Shown here: piece by piece, positions 24,547-32,577 of the stretch
Numbering within the stretch: the first letter of the stretch is position 1
How the letters are laid out: each line of letters starts with the position of its first letter
Assembly (NCBI GenBank): GCA_031386665.1
Contig: JANNCN010000152.1
Location: forward strand, 1-64,000
DNA: 64,000 nucleotides
DNA from: JANYCG01 sp031386665
Lineage (GTDB): Bacteria; Pseudomonadota; Gammaproteobacteria; Burkholderiales; Burkholderiaceae_C
Direction: 5' to 3'
The notes under the pieces: model-generated
Told to the model about the DNA's origin: nothing
Databases searched by the model: none
What the model saw: the letters and a program-made list of their open reading frames with translations, nothing else
Translations under genes and position numbers: made by a program

Positions 24547-25557
24547 TCAGAAAATCTGCAGACTGATCCAATAGGCGATGGTCGCCACGAAAGCACTCGC
24601 CGGAATGGTGAAAATCCAGGCCCAGACGATGTTGCCTGCCACGCCCCAACGCACCGCACTGGCCCGCCGTGCCGCCCCCACGCCCACAATTGCACCCGTG
24701 ATGGTGTGCGTGGTGGACACAGGAATACCCATGGCGGTAGCCAAAAACAGCGTGATTGCCCCACCCGTTTCAGCGCAAAAGCCCCCTACCGGCTTGAGTT
24801 TGGTGATTTTTTGTCCCATGGTCTTGACAATGCGCCAGCCGCCAAACATGGTGCCGGCTGCAATGGCAACGTAGCAGCTGATGATGGTCCAGGTGGGTGG
24901 CGAGGTGTCCTGCACGCTGACATAACCTGTGGCGATCAGCATCATCCAGATGATGCCAATGGTTTTTTGCGCGTCGTTACCGCCATGGCCGAGGCTGTAG
25001 GCACCGGCAGACACCAACTGCAAACGCCGAAACCAGCGGTCAACCCGCGACGGCGTGGAACGCCGAAAAGTCCAGGCGACCAGCAGCATCATGAGCGACC
25101 CCAGGGTGAAGCCCAACAGCGGCGAGACAAAAATGAAGGCGACGGTTTTGAAAATACCCGTTGAAATCAGCGCGCCCGTGCCTGCCTTGGCGATCACGGC
25201 GCCCACAATGCCGCCAATCAGGGCGTGGGATGAACTGCTGGGAATGCCGTAGTACCAGGTGATGAAATTCCAGCTGATGGCACCAACCAAGGCACCAAAA
25301 ATGACGTGGGTGTCGACAACACCCGGCTGGACAATGCCTTTGCCAACGGTTGCCGCCACGCTCAGGTGAAAGACAAAAATCGCCACAAAATTAAAAAATG
25401 CTGCAAACAGAACGGCCTGCCCCGGCTTCAGAACACCGGTTGACACCACCGTGGCAATCGAATTGGCCGCGTCGTGAAACCCGTTCATGAAGTCAAAAGC
25501 CAACGCCAGAACCACTAGCATCACGACCACCCAAATTGCAACTTGCGTGCCTTGCAT
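24547..25557 (-). CDS. pit: Low-affinity inorganic phosphate transporter, Pit family
   Basis: The 336-residue protein has about ten hydrophobic segments and the duplicated PiT signature: FDFMNGFHDAANSIATVVST near the N-terminus and SLGHGGNDAQKTIGIIWMML in the second half. GIPSSSSHALIGGIVGA and GIPVSTTHTITGAIVGVGA are the matching substrate loops. It imports phosphate (with a metal ion) using the proton gradient. It lies 13 bp after its DUF47 partner in a two-gene operon. ATG at 25557 is preferred to an in-frame TTG at 25590. Confidence 0.93.
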   Translation of the reverse strand: MQGTQVAIWVVVMLVVLALAFDFMNGFHDAANSIATVVSTGVLKPGQAVLFAAFFNFVAIFVFHLSVAATVGKGIVQPGVVDTHVIFGALVGAISWNFITWYYGIPSSSSHALIGGIVGAVIAKAGTGALISTGIFKTVAFIFVSPLLGFTLGSLMMLLVAWTFRRSTPSRVDRWFRRLQLVSAGAYSLGHGGNDAQKTIGIIWMMLIATGYVSVQDTSPPTWTIISCYVAIAAGTMFGGWRIVKTMGQKITKLKPVGGFCAETGGAITLFLATAMGIPVSTTHTITGAIVGVGAARRASAVRWGVAGNIVWAWIFTIPASAFVATIAYWISLQIF

Positions 25558-25570
25558 CTTGTCGCCCGGT

Positions 25571-26218
25571 TTAGCTGTTTTCGAGGACAACGCCCTCGAT
25601 CAGGTTGGCCACGTCTTCGCACTTGTCGGTGATGGTCTCAAGCAATTCATAAATTGCCTTCAGTTTGATGACCTCGCGCACATCAGGCTCTTCCCGGAAC
25701 AGCTTGCTCATGGCTGAGCGCATCACGCGGTCGGCGTCGGACTCAAGTTTGTCAATCTCTTCACAGGTTTTCAGCGCCGCCTCGGCGACCTTGGGATCAG
25801 CGATTTTTTCAAGCATGTAGACGGCGTCTTTCAGGCGCTCGCAGCATTTCACGCTCAGGTCGGTCAAACGCACGATTTCAACCGTCATGTGGCGCACGTC
25901 GTACAGGGCCATGGTTTCTGCGGAGTCCTGAATCAGGTCGGCCACGTCGTCCATGGTGTTGATGAGCGAGTGAATTTGCTCGCGGTCAATTGGCGTGATG
26001 AAAGTCTTGTGCAGCGCCTTGTTCACGTCGTGCGTGATACGGTCTGCCGCACGTTCGGCGTTGTCCACGTCACGGTTGTACTGTTCGCGCAGGTGGGGGT
26101 CGCTGTAATTGGCCACCAACTGCGAGAATGCGCGGGCCGCTTCGACAATGCGATCCGCGTGCTGATTGAACATTTCAAAGAAGTTGCCTTCGCGGGGCAT
26201 TAATTTACCAAACAGCAT
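25571..26218 (-). CDS. DUF47 (PhoU-like) regulator of Pit
   Basis: The start at 26218 has AGGAG at proper spacing. The 215-residue, all-helical protein opens MLFGKLMPREGNFFEMFNQH and contains the repeated PhoU-like metal-binding helices (INTMDDVADLIQDSAETMAL and VIKLKAIYELLETITDKCED). Families of this type sit beside pit genes and control transporter activity. The tight 13-bp spacing to pit supports that role here. Confidence 0.9.
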   Translation of the reverse strand: MLFGKLMPREGNFFEMFNQHADRIVEAARAFSQLVANYSDPHLREQYNRDVDNAERAADRITHDVNKALHKTFITPIDREQIHSLINTMDDVADLIQDSAETMALYDVRHMTVEIVRLTDLSVKCCERLKDAVYMLEKIADPKVAEAALKTCEEIDKLESDADRVMRSAMSKLFREEPDVREVIKLKAIYELLETITDKCEDVANLIEGVVLENS

Positions 26219-26433
26219 AAGCCGCTCCTGACATTGATAAGCACAATCGTCCAACGCTTGTCAGACACACATCCGTCACCGTCCGCCAAAAATTTGTCAT
26301 CTCAACGTCATGAAAATGACATTGATTTGACTTCCAACGGACACAAAAAAGCTTGGCGTGAGTGTAACTGTTGGTCAATGCTGAACCGCCAACAAAACCA
26401 CGCTTCGAGAGGCCATGCAAATCACAGAACGTA

Positions 26434-26460
26434 AAAAAGCCCGCAATGAGCGGGCTTTTT
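26434..26460. terminator. Bidirectional Rho-independent terminator
   Basis: The stem AAAAAGCCCGC / GCGGGCTTTTT encloses AATGA and has A and T runs on both sides. It lies 66 bp after the desaturase stop on the minus strand and upstream of the DUF47-pit operon, so it isolates the two transcripts. Confidence 0.92.
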
Positions 26461-26525
26461 GGAGGGCAGCTGAATCAGCCGGTGAAGGATCTATCGCCTG
26501 TTTATCTGAAAATTCGACCTGATAA

Positions 26526-27740
26526 TCAGGCGCGAGCTGCCCTGAGGCGCATCGAAAACTGGGCCAAGGCTGCAATACCACTGGCTTCTGCGCGGTGGCA
26601 CCAAGCCTGCAACTCGGTGGCCAAATGCTCACGCGAGAGCGAGGTATTCAGCCACATTTGGCGCAATTCTTCGCGCATGGTGACCATTTTGTCCAACACC
26701 GGCGATGCTGCGCGGGCTTGGGCCAACTGGGATACGGCAGATGCAGGCACTTTGTCTTCATCGCGGTGCAGCCATTGGCGTGCAGATTTGATGACGGCAG
26801 CGTCGGCGCGGCGGGCTTTCATGGCGTCAAGCTCGTCATTGAAGGCGCGGCGCATGTCTTTGGCGTAACCAGCCATGATTTCATAGCGGTTTGAAATCAG
26901 CGCTTCCAAGGTTTTTTCATCGGCAACTGGGCGAACATCGCCAAAAGCCAGTTTAGGCGTGGTCTTTTTGACTTTGGCCAAGCCAACTGCCTGCATGATC
27001 GTGATGTACATCCAGCCAATGTCAAACTCGTAAGGCTTGACCGACAACTTGGCCGAGGTTGGGTAGGTATGGTGATTGTTGTGCAACTCTTCACCCGCAA
27101 TGATGATGCCCCAGGGCGAAATGTTGGCGCTGGCGTCAGTGGTCTCAAAGTTGCGGTAGCCCCAGTAGTGAGCCGCACCGTTGATGATGCCGGCCGCGGT
27201 GATCGGCGTCCAGGCCATTTGCAATGCCCAAACGGCCAGGCCCACAGCGCCAAATAGGTACAGGTTGATGATCATCATCAAACCTACGCCCTGCCACGAA
27301 AAACGGGTGTACAGGTTGCGTTCAATCCAGTCGTCTGGTGTGCCGTGGCCGTAACGGGCCATGGTTTCCAGATTTTTGGACTCGACGCGGTACAACTCAG
27401 CGCCTTGAAACAGCACCTTCTTGATGCCATACACATGTGGGCTGTGTGGGTCTTCATCTTGCTCACACTTGGCATGGTGTTTGCGGTGGATGGCGGCCCA
27501 TTCTTTGGTGACCTGGCCCGTGGTTAACCACAGCCATAGCCGGAAAAAATGCGAGGCAATGGGGTGCAGGTCCAGCGCGCGATGGGCTTGATGTCGGTGC
27601 AAAAAGACTGTCACACTGATCATGGTGACGTGCGTCAACGCCAGTGCGAACAGCACAATCTGCCACCAAGTGAGCTGCCAGGTGCCATGGGCTAACCATT
27701 CAATAGCAGCATTCAACACGACAGAATCAGAAATAAACAT
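26526..27740 (-). CDS. Membrane fatty acid desaturase (acyl-CoA delta-9 type)
   Basis: The 404-residue protein starts at the ATG at 27740. All three histidine boxes are present: HRHQAHRALDLHP, HRKHHAKCEQDEDPHSPH and HNNHHTYPTSAK, with hydrophobic segments between. This is the di-iron stearoyl-CoA / acyl-lipid desaturase family, which introduces a cis double bond aerobically and adapts membranes to cold. Compared with short delta-9 desaturases it has a 110-residue charged, helical C-terminal extension with no clear domain. A phased A-tract repeat lies about 160-200 bp upstream of the start. Confidence 0.9.
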   Translation of the reverse strand: MFISDSVVLNAAIEWLAHGTWQLTWWQIVLFALALTHVTMISVTVFLHRHQAHRALDLHPIASHFFRLWLWLTTGQVTKEWAAIHRKHHAKCEQDEDPHSPHVYGIKKVLFQGAELYRVESKNLETMARYGHGTPDDWIERNLYTRFSWQGVGLMMIINLYLFGAVGLAVWALQMAWTPITAAGIINGAAHYWGYRNFETTDASANISPWGIIIAGEELHNNHHTYPTSAKLSVKPYEFDIGWMYITIMQAVGLAKVKKTTPKLAFGDVRPVADEKTLEALISNRYEIMAGYAKDMRRAFNDELDAMKARRADAAVIKSARQWLHRDEDKVPASAVSQLAQARAASPVLDKMVTMREELRQMWLNTSLSREHLATELQAWCHRAEASGIAALAQFSMRLRAARA

Positions 27741-27900
27741 GTTGTAAATTCTCTCAACGACGTTAGAAAAAGTAACAGCGAGACGGGACACCAATAAAGC
27801 GGGACATATAGCGATACCAAGCTTGGCTCAGCTCGACCATGCTCTGATTTTAAGGGGTTTGTCTCAAAACGCCTATTTTAATGCCCTTAATTGCCGTCCC

Positions 27901-27942
27901 GCATTAAAAGATCTTAAAAGAGCTTAAAAGAGCTTAAAAAGC
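27901..27942 (-). repeat. Four-unit 10-bp A-tract repeat upstream of the desaturase
   Basis: The units GCATTAAAAG, ATCTTAAAAG, AGCTTAAAAG and AGCTTAAAAA repeat with an exact 10-bp period, which places A4 tracts in phase with the DNA helix. It lies between the end of the RsmB-like gene and the start of the desaturase. Confidence 0.7.
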
Positions 27943-27971
27943 AGAAAGGCGGCTTCAAAATTCGAAAAATC

Positions 27972-29243
27972 TCAATTTTTCTGCCAAACTGCGGCGAAAA
28001 ACCCGTCTGTGGCATGCTTGTGCGGCCACAAACGCAGGTACTTTTGAGCCGTTTCGCCACCGCTGCAGAGCTTTTCGGCCCCTTCAACCTTCAGATGGGT
28101 CAGTAAAGGCCCGACTTCAAGGGGCGCGAAGTCAGCATTGTTTTGGTCAAACGCCAAGGCCACGTCTTCGTCTTCTTGGGGCAAGAGGCTGCAAGTGGCG
28201 TACACCAGCCGACCACCTGGTTTGACCAGGCGGGCGGCGCTTTGCAAGATGGCAGTTTGCAAAACGGCCATGTCTTGCACTGATTTGAGGCTGTGACGCC
28301 ATTTCAGGTCAGGGTTGCGCTTCAGGGTGCCTAGGCCAGAACACGGCGCATCGACCAAAACCCGGTCAATCTTGCCGGAAAGCCGCTTCACCCGGTCATC
28401 GCGCTCGTGGGCGATGGCGGCGGGGTGCACATTTGACAGCCCGCTGCGGGCCAAACGGGGTTTGAGCGCCTCCAGCCGATGGCCCGAGGTGTCAAACGCA
28501 TACAGCCGCCCAGTGCTACGCATGGCAGCGCCAATGGCCAGGGTTTTGCCACCCGCACCAGCGCAAAAATCCACCACCATTTCGCCGCGCTTGGCATCGA
28601 CCAGGAGGGCCAGCAGCTGCGAGCCTTCGTCTTGCACCTCAAAAGCCCCACGAATGAAGGCTTCGGTCTTGTTCAGCACGGGCTTGCCTTCAATGCGCAG
28701 CCCCCATGGCGAAAACGGCGTAGCGGCAGATTTCACGCCCGCTTTGGCCAGCTCTTTTTGAACATCGGCGCGCTTTTCTTTGAAATCGTTGACCCGCAGG
28801 TCAAAGCCGCCGGGTTGGTTCAGGCTATTGACCAAGGGCCAAAACCCGTCGCCGACCTGGTCTTTCAGGGGCTGCACCAACCATTCGGGTAAATTGTGGC
28901 GATGGCGTTCCATCAGGTGGGCCACGTCAATTTTGTCGCACTGGTCGAGCCAGTTTTTCTCTTGATCAGTCAACGCGCTCTTTAAAAAATCACGCGGACC
29001 ATGGAATCCTAAAATCGCCAGGCGCCGCTCTTTGGAGCCGCTTCCGCTGGGCGCAAAGTGGTCATACAGCTGCTTTTTGCGCAACACGTTGTACAGCGTT
29101 TCGGTCAGGGTGGCGCGTTCACGCGGGCCTAAGCCCCGGTTGTCTCGGTAAAACTTGGCGACAATGGCGTCGGTGGACGCGTCGAATTTAAGAGACAGCC
29201 TGACAAGTTCAGCGCAGGCGTCCAACAGGGCTTTTGGGTGCAT
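27972..29243 (-). CDS. RsmB/NOP-family rRNA cytosine-C5 methyltransferase
   Basis: The 423-residue protein has an N-terminal NusB-like helical region (about residues 1-140), a short RNA-binding PUA-like segment and a Rossmann methyltransferase domain. The SAM motif is VVDFCAGAGGKTLAIGAAM, the first cysteine is in VDAPCSGLGTLKRNPDLKWR (motif IV) and the catalytic cysteine is in YATCSLLPQEDEDVALAF (motif VI). It is an RsmB paralog rather than proven RsmB (16S m5C967), because typical rsmB lies beside fmt. It diverges from the DUF1653 gene. Confidence 0.88.
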   Translation of the reverse strand: MHPKALLDACAELVRLSLKFDASTDAIVAKFYRDNRGLGPRERATLTETLYNVLRKKQLYDHFAPSGSGSKERRLAILGFHGPRDFLKSALTDQEKNWLDQCDKIDVAHLMERHRHNLPEWLVQPLKDQVGDGFWPLVNSLNQPGGFDLRVNDFKEKRADVQKELAKAGVKSAATPFSPWGLRIEGKPVLNKTEAFIRGAFEVQDEGSQLLALLVDAKRGEMVVDFCAGAGGKTLAIGAAMRSTGRLYAFDTSGHRLEALKPRLARSGLSNVHPAAIAHERDDRVKRLSGKIDRVLVDAPCSGLGTLKRNPDLKWRHSLKSVQDMAVLQTAILQSAARLVKPGGRLVYATCSLLPQEDEDVALAFDQNNADFAPLEVGPLLTHLKVEGAEKLCSGGETAQKYLRLWPHKHATDGFFAAVWQKN

Positions 29244-29334
29244 AGCCCTCTATTGTCCCATGCAGGGTCTGGTTGGAGCGGTTGCAGCGCCACTATGCCC
29301 GACAATGCCGCCCTCATTTTTGAAGCAATTTGCC

Positions 29335-29661
29335 ATGCCAACTGATGCCCTTCCCGCCTTGATCACCACCCCACCCGGGCGTTACCGCCACTACAAAGGC
29401 GGTCTCTATGAAGTGATTGGCACCGCGAGGCACAGCGAAACCCTGGAGCCGATGACGATTTACCGCGCCCTGTACGGCGAACAAGGCCTTTGGGTGCGGC
29501 CCGCAGGCATGTTTGCCGAGCGGGTTGACGCAGTGGGGGCCTTGGTTGAGATGCCGCCGGTTGCTGGAACCGATGCAGGAACCGATACAGGCGCAGTTTC
29601 AGGGGCTGCGCCCTTCAATCAACCGCGGTTTTCCAAAATTAACGATGAATCGGTGGCTTGA
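29335..29661 (+). CDS. DUF1653-family protein
   Basis: The 108-residue protein has the complete DUF1653 domain at residues about 12-65: PPGRYRHYKGGLYEVIGTAR, HSETLEPMTIYRALYGE and LWVRPAGMFAERV. Its function is unknown. Residues 70-95 are a low-complexity linker (AGTDAGTDTGAVSGA), and the terminal RFSKI is the usual end of the family. Its TGA stop is the first part of the 22-bp palindrome at 29658-29679 that ends repeat copy C. Confidence 0.85.
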   Translation: MPTDALPALITTPPGRYRHYKGGLYEVIGTARHSETLEPMTIYRALYGEQGLWVRPAGMFAERVDAVGALVEMPPVAGTDAGTDTGAVSGAAPFNQPRFSKINDESVA

Positions 29662-29813
29662 TATCGCCGGCGATATCAAACCCGCCTCTATTTTACAAAA
29701 AAGAACCTGCAGGTTCTTTTTTATCGAAAAGTCGGTATTTTGGCCGAAATATGAACAAAATTGGCCTCTAGCTCGCAAATATGTTCAATAGTTTGCTATT
29801 ATTTACATAGCAA
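29658..29813 (-). repeat. Modular intergenic repeat, copy C (double tail)
   Basis: In minus orientation the head TTGCTATGTAAATAATAGCA and ACTATTGAACATATTTGCG lead to GAGCTAGAGGCCAATTTTG, followed by a 26-bp CTGCAG-centred palindrome (29697-29722, identical to that of copies B and E) and a second 22-bp palindrome (29658-29679, half-site TTGATATCGCC). It is the only copy with two tails. The head contains the last seven codons and the stop of purN, and the second tail contains the stop of the DUF1653 gene. Confidence 0.88.
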
Positions 29814-30377
29814 TCTGAACACAGCCTGAGGGTAGATCAAGTGCTCCTGCGTGAGGATGCGTGCGGCCAGCAGCCCAGCCGTGTCCCCTGGCAATATCGG
29901 CACCACCGCCTGCGCCAAAATTGGGCCAAGATCCAGCTCAGCCGTCACCTGGTGAACGGTCACCCCGGACACTTTGCAACCAGCATCGATGGCCCGTTGG
30001 TGAGTGTTCAGCCCCGCAAAAGCGGGCAACAGCGAGGGGTGAATATTGACCATGCGGCCTTCAAACTGGTTGACGAATGCGGGGGACAAAATGCGCATGA
30101 ATCCGGCCAGCACCACCAAGGCGGGCTCGCTCGCTGCCACAGACGCTGACAGCGCCGCCTCGAACGCCTCGCGGCTGGCAAAGGCTTTGTGATCAACCAC
30201 CTGGCTTGCAATACCGTGACTTTGGGCCAGTTGCAGGCCCTTCGCGTCAGGCCGGTTGCTGATGACCAATGCCACCTTCACCCCGTATTTTTGCGCCCAG
30301 GCACCTTGCTCGGCTGCCCGCACAATAGACAGCATGTTGGAGCCACCGCCCGAGATCAAAATGACAATGTTTTTCAT
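29799..30377 (-). CDS. purN: Phosphoribosylglycinamide formyltransferase
   Basis: PurN transfers formyl from 10-formyl-THF to GAR in purine synthesis. The 192-residue protein begins MKNIVILISGGGSNMLSIV and holds the active-site sequences VVLAGFMRILSP, MVNIHPSLLPAFAGLNTHQR and VSGVTVHQVTAELDLGPIL. The ATG at 30377 is chosen. Its last residues (VFRLLCK) and stop are encoded by the head of repeat copy C. The start is only 15 bp from the divergent yceH start. Confidence 0.95.
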   Translation of the reverse strand: MKNIVILISGGGSNMLSIVRAAEQGAWAQKYGVKVALVISNRPDAKGLQLAQSHGIASQVVDHKAFASREAFEAALSASVAASEPALVVLAGFMRILSPAFVNQFEGRMVNIHPSLLPAFAGLNTHQRAIDAGCKVSGVTVHQVTAELDLGPILAQAVVPILPGDTAGLLAARILTQEHLIYPQAVFRLLCK

Positions 30378-30392
30378 GACAGGATTATCACT

Positions 30393-31103
30393 TTGCAAAA
30401 CGATCACCTAGAAGATGCCGAAGCCCCGGGCACGCAGCTTGCGCAACCCATTTGCTTGTCAGTCGGCGAAGCCCGTGTTTTGGCGACGCTGATGGAAAAA
30501 GCCCGCACCGTGCCCGACAGCTACCCTTTGTCGCTGAACTCCCTGGTTTTGGGATGCAACCAAAAAAGCAGCCGCGAACCGCTGATGAACCTGAGCGAGG
30601 CGCAAGCCGCCGCTGCGCTGGACACACTCAAGTCGCTGAATTTGGTGCGCGAAGCCTCGGTCGGCCGGGTTTTGCGGTTTGAACACAACTTTCAACGCGG
30701 CATCAAGGTGCCTGAGCAGTCGGCCGTGCTGCTGGGTTTGCTGATGCTGCGCGGCCCGCAAACTGCTGGTGAACTGCGTTTGAACAGCGAACGCTGGTAC
30801 AAATTTGCCGATATTTCATCGGTCGACGGCTTTTTGGAAGAGCTGCAAGATCGCTCTGTCGACAAAGGCGGCCCCTTGGTGGTGAAGCTGCCCCGCGCCC
30901 CAGGTACCCGCGAACAGCGATGGACGCATTTGCTCTGCGGCGCACCTGATTTGACGGCAATGGGCAGCGACGCCAGCGGCAACCCTGCGGCTGGCCACGC
31001 CAACAGCCCAGCCGCTATGGCACAACGAATTGCGGCACTGGAAACTGAGGTTTCGCAGTTGCGCGAAAAAGTGCAAAAATTGTGCGCTGAATTGGATGTT
31101 TGA
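30393..31103 (+). CDS. yceH: YceH-family (DUF480) protein
   Basis: The start is a TTG at 30393 with AGGA eight bases upstream; no in-frame ATG lies where the family begins. The 236-residue protein shows the winged-helix type DUF480 motifs: LSVGEARVLATLMEKARTVP, DSYPLSLNSLVLGCNQKSSR, EPLMNLSEAQ and AGELRLNSERWYKFADIS. The C-terminal 30 residues form a coiled coil (AQRIAALETEVSQLREKVQK). The function is not established. It diverges from purN. Confidence 0.88.
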   Translation: MQNDHLEDAEAPGTQLAQPICLSVGEARVLATLMEKARTVPDSYPLSLNSLVLGCNQKSSREPLMNLSEAQAAAALDTLKSLNLVREASVGRVLRFEHNFQRGIKVPEQSAVLLGLLMLRGPQTAGELRLNSERWYKFADISSVDGFLEELQDRSVDKGGPLVVKLPRAPGTREQRWTHLLCGAPDLTAMGSDASGNPAAGHANSPAAMAQRIAALETEVSQLREKVQKLCAELDV

Positions 31104-31273
31104 TCGGGCGTTTGATTGGGTGACCGGGTTGGCAGTTTGAGGGGCGTTCAGGGCATAGTCAAAACAGCCGAGGTGCCTTAGTTGTCGCCCCTTAGACATG
31201 AACAAACGAACGACCGTGCTAAAACACATTCAGCCGACGACCGAACTTTGAATTTATTGAGTGGAGAACCTTC

Positions 31274-32452
31274 ATGGACTTGACTTTTACCCCCGAAGAA
31301 CAGAAATTTCGCGACGACATGCGGGCCTGGGTGGCCGCCAATTTGCCGGCGCATATTTCGCACAAAGTAAAAAACTCTTTGCACCAAACCCGGGCCGACA
31401 TGGAAGATTGGTCCAAAATTTTGGGCAAAAAAGGCTGGCTGGCCTACGGCTGGCCCAAAGAATTTGGCGGCCCCGGCTGGACCTCGGTGCAAAAACACCT
31501 GTTTGAAGAAGAATGCGCCATGGCTGGCGCGCCGCGTATCTTGCCGTTTGGCCCGGTCATGGTGGCCCCGGTGATCATGGCGTTTGGCAGCCCCGCACAA
31601 CAACAGCGCTTTTTACCCGGCATTGCCAGTGGTGAAGTCTGGTGGAGCCAGGGCTACAGCGAGCCGGGTTCTGGCTCGGACCTGGCGTCGCTCAAGACCA
31701 AGGCCGAGCGCGTGGGCAACCATTACGTGGTCAACGGCCAAAAGACCTGGACAACGCTGGCACAGCACGGCGACTGGATTTTTTGCCTGGTTCGCACCAG
31801 CAACGACGGCAAGCCGCAAACCGGCATCAGCTTTTTGCTGATCGACATGAAATCCAAAGGCGTCAGCGTGCGCCCCATCAAATTAATTGACGGTAGCGTG
31901 GAAGTCAACGAAGTCTGGTTTGACAACGTCGAAGTGCCCGTTGAAAACCTGATCGGCGAAGAAAACAAGGGCTGGACTTATGCCAAGCACCTGCTCAGCC
32001 ACGAGCGCACCAACATTGCCGACGTGAACCGCTCCAAACGCGAGCTCGAGCGCCTGAAACGCATCGCCAAAGCCGAAGGCATGCTGGACGACCCCCGCTT
32101 TCGGGACGAAATCGCCAAGCTCGACGTGGACGTGGTGGCGCTTGAAATGATGGTGCTGCGGGTGCTGTCGGCTGAAAAATCTGGCAAACAGTCGCTCGAC
32201 GTGGCGGGTTTGCTCAAAATTCGTGGCAGCGAGATTCAGCAACGCTATGCCGAACTGATGATGCTGGCCGTGGGCAGTTACGCGCTGCCTTTGATGGACG
32301 AGGCCATGCAGGCTGGCTGGCAGGGCGAATTTGTCGGCGCAGCCCATTGCGCGCCGCTGGCGTCGACCTACTTCAACATGCGCAAAACCACCATTTACGG
32401 TGGCAGCAACGAAGTGCAGCGCAACATCGTGGCTCAGACTGTGCTCGGCTGA
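31274..32452 (+). CDS. Acyl-CoA dehydrogenase, large-subunit type (PimC-like)
   Basis: The 392-residue flavoenzyme oxidises an acyl-CoA to the enoyl-CoA. Visible motifs are WPKEFGGPGWTSVQKHLFEE, the FAD-binding stretch SEPGSGSDLASLKTKAER and TTIYGGSNEVQRNIVAQTVL at the C-terminus. The start has GTGGAGAACCTTC upstream. It is followed 125 bp later by a second, shorter dehydrogenase; this tandem pair matches the large/small subunits known as pimeloyl-CoA dehydrogenase (PimC/PimD) in related bacteria, so a heteromeric enzyme on dicarboxyl- or cyclic acyl-CoA is inferred. The exact substrate is unknown. Confidence 0.85.
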   Translation: MDLTFTPEEQKFRDDMRAWVAANLPAHISHKVKNSLHQTRADMEDWSKILGKKGWLAYGWPKEFGGPGWTSVQKHLFEEECAMAGAPRILPFGPVMVAPVIMAFGSPAQQQRFLPGIASGEVWWSQGYSEPGSGSDLASLKTKAERVGNHYVVNGQKTWTTLAQHGDWIFCLVRTSNDGKPQTGISFLLIDMKSKGVSVRPIKLIDGSVEVNEVWFDNVEVPVENLIGEENKGWTYAKHLLSHERTNIADVNRSKRELERLKRIAKAEGMLDDPRFRDEIAKLDVDVVALEMMVLRVLSAEKSGKQSLDVAGLLKIRGSEIQQRYAELMMLAVGSYALPLMDEAMQAGWQGEFVGAAHCAPLASTYFNMRKTTIYGGSNEVQRNIVAQTVLG

Positions 32453-32577
32453 AGCTCGGCAAAGTCTTCGCTGCGCGGCTGTGGGGCTCCCCCGGGCCCC
32501 CTCCACGAGGGGGTTCCATCGTGATGAATGCAGTTGACGATTTTTTCTTTTTTGAATACGACGTTTTCAGGTGATTT

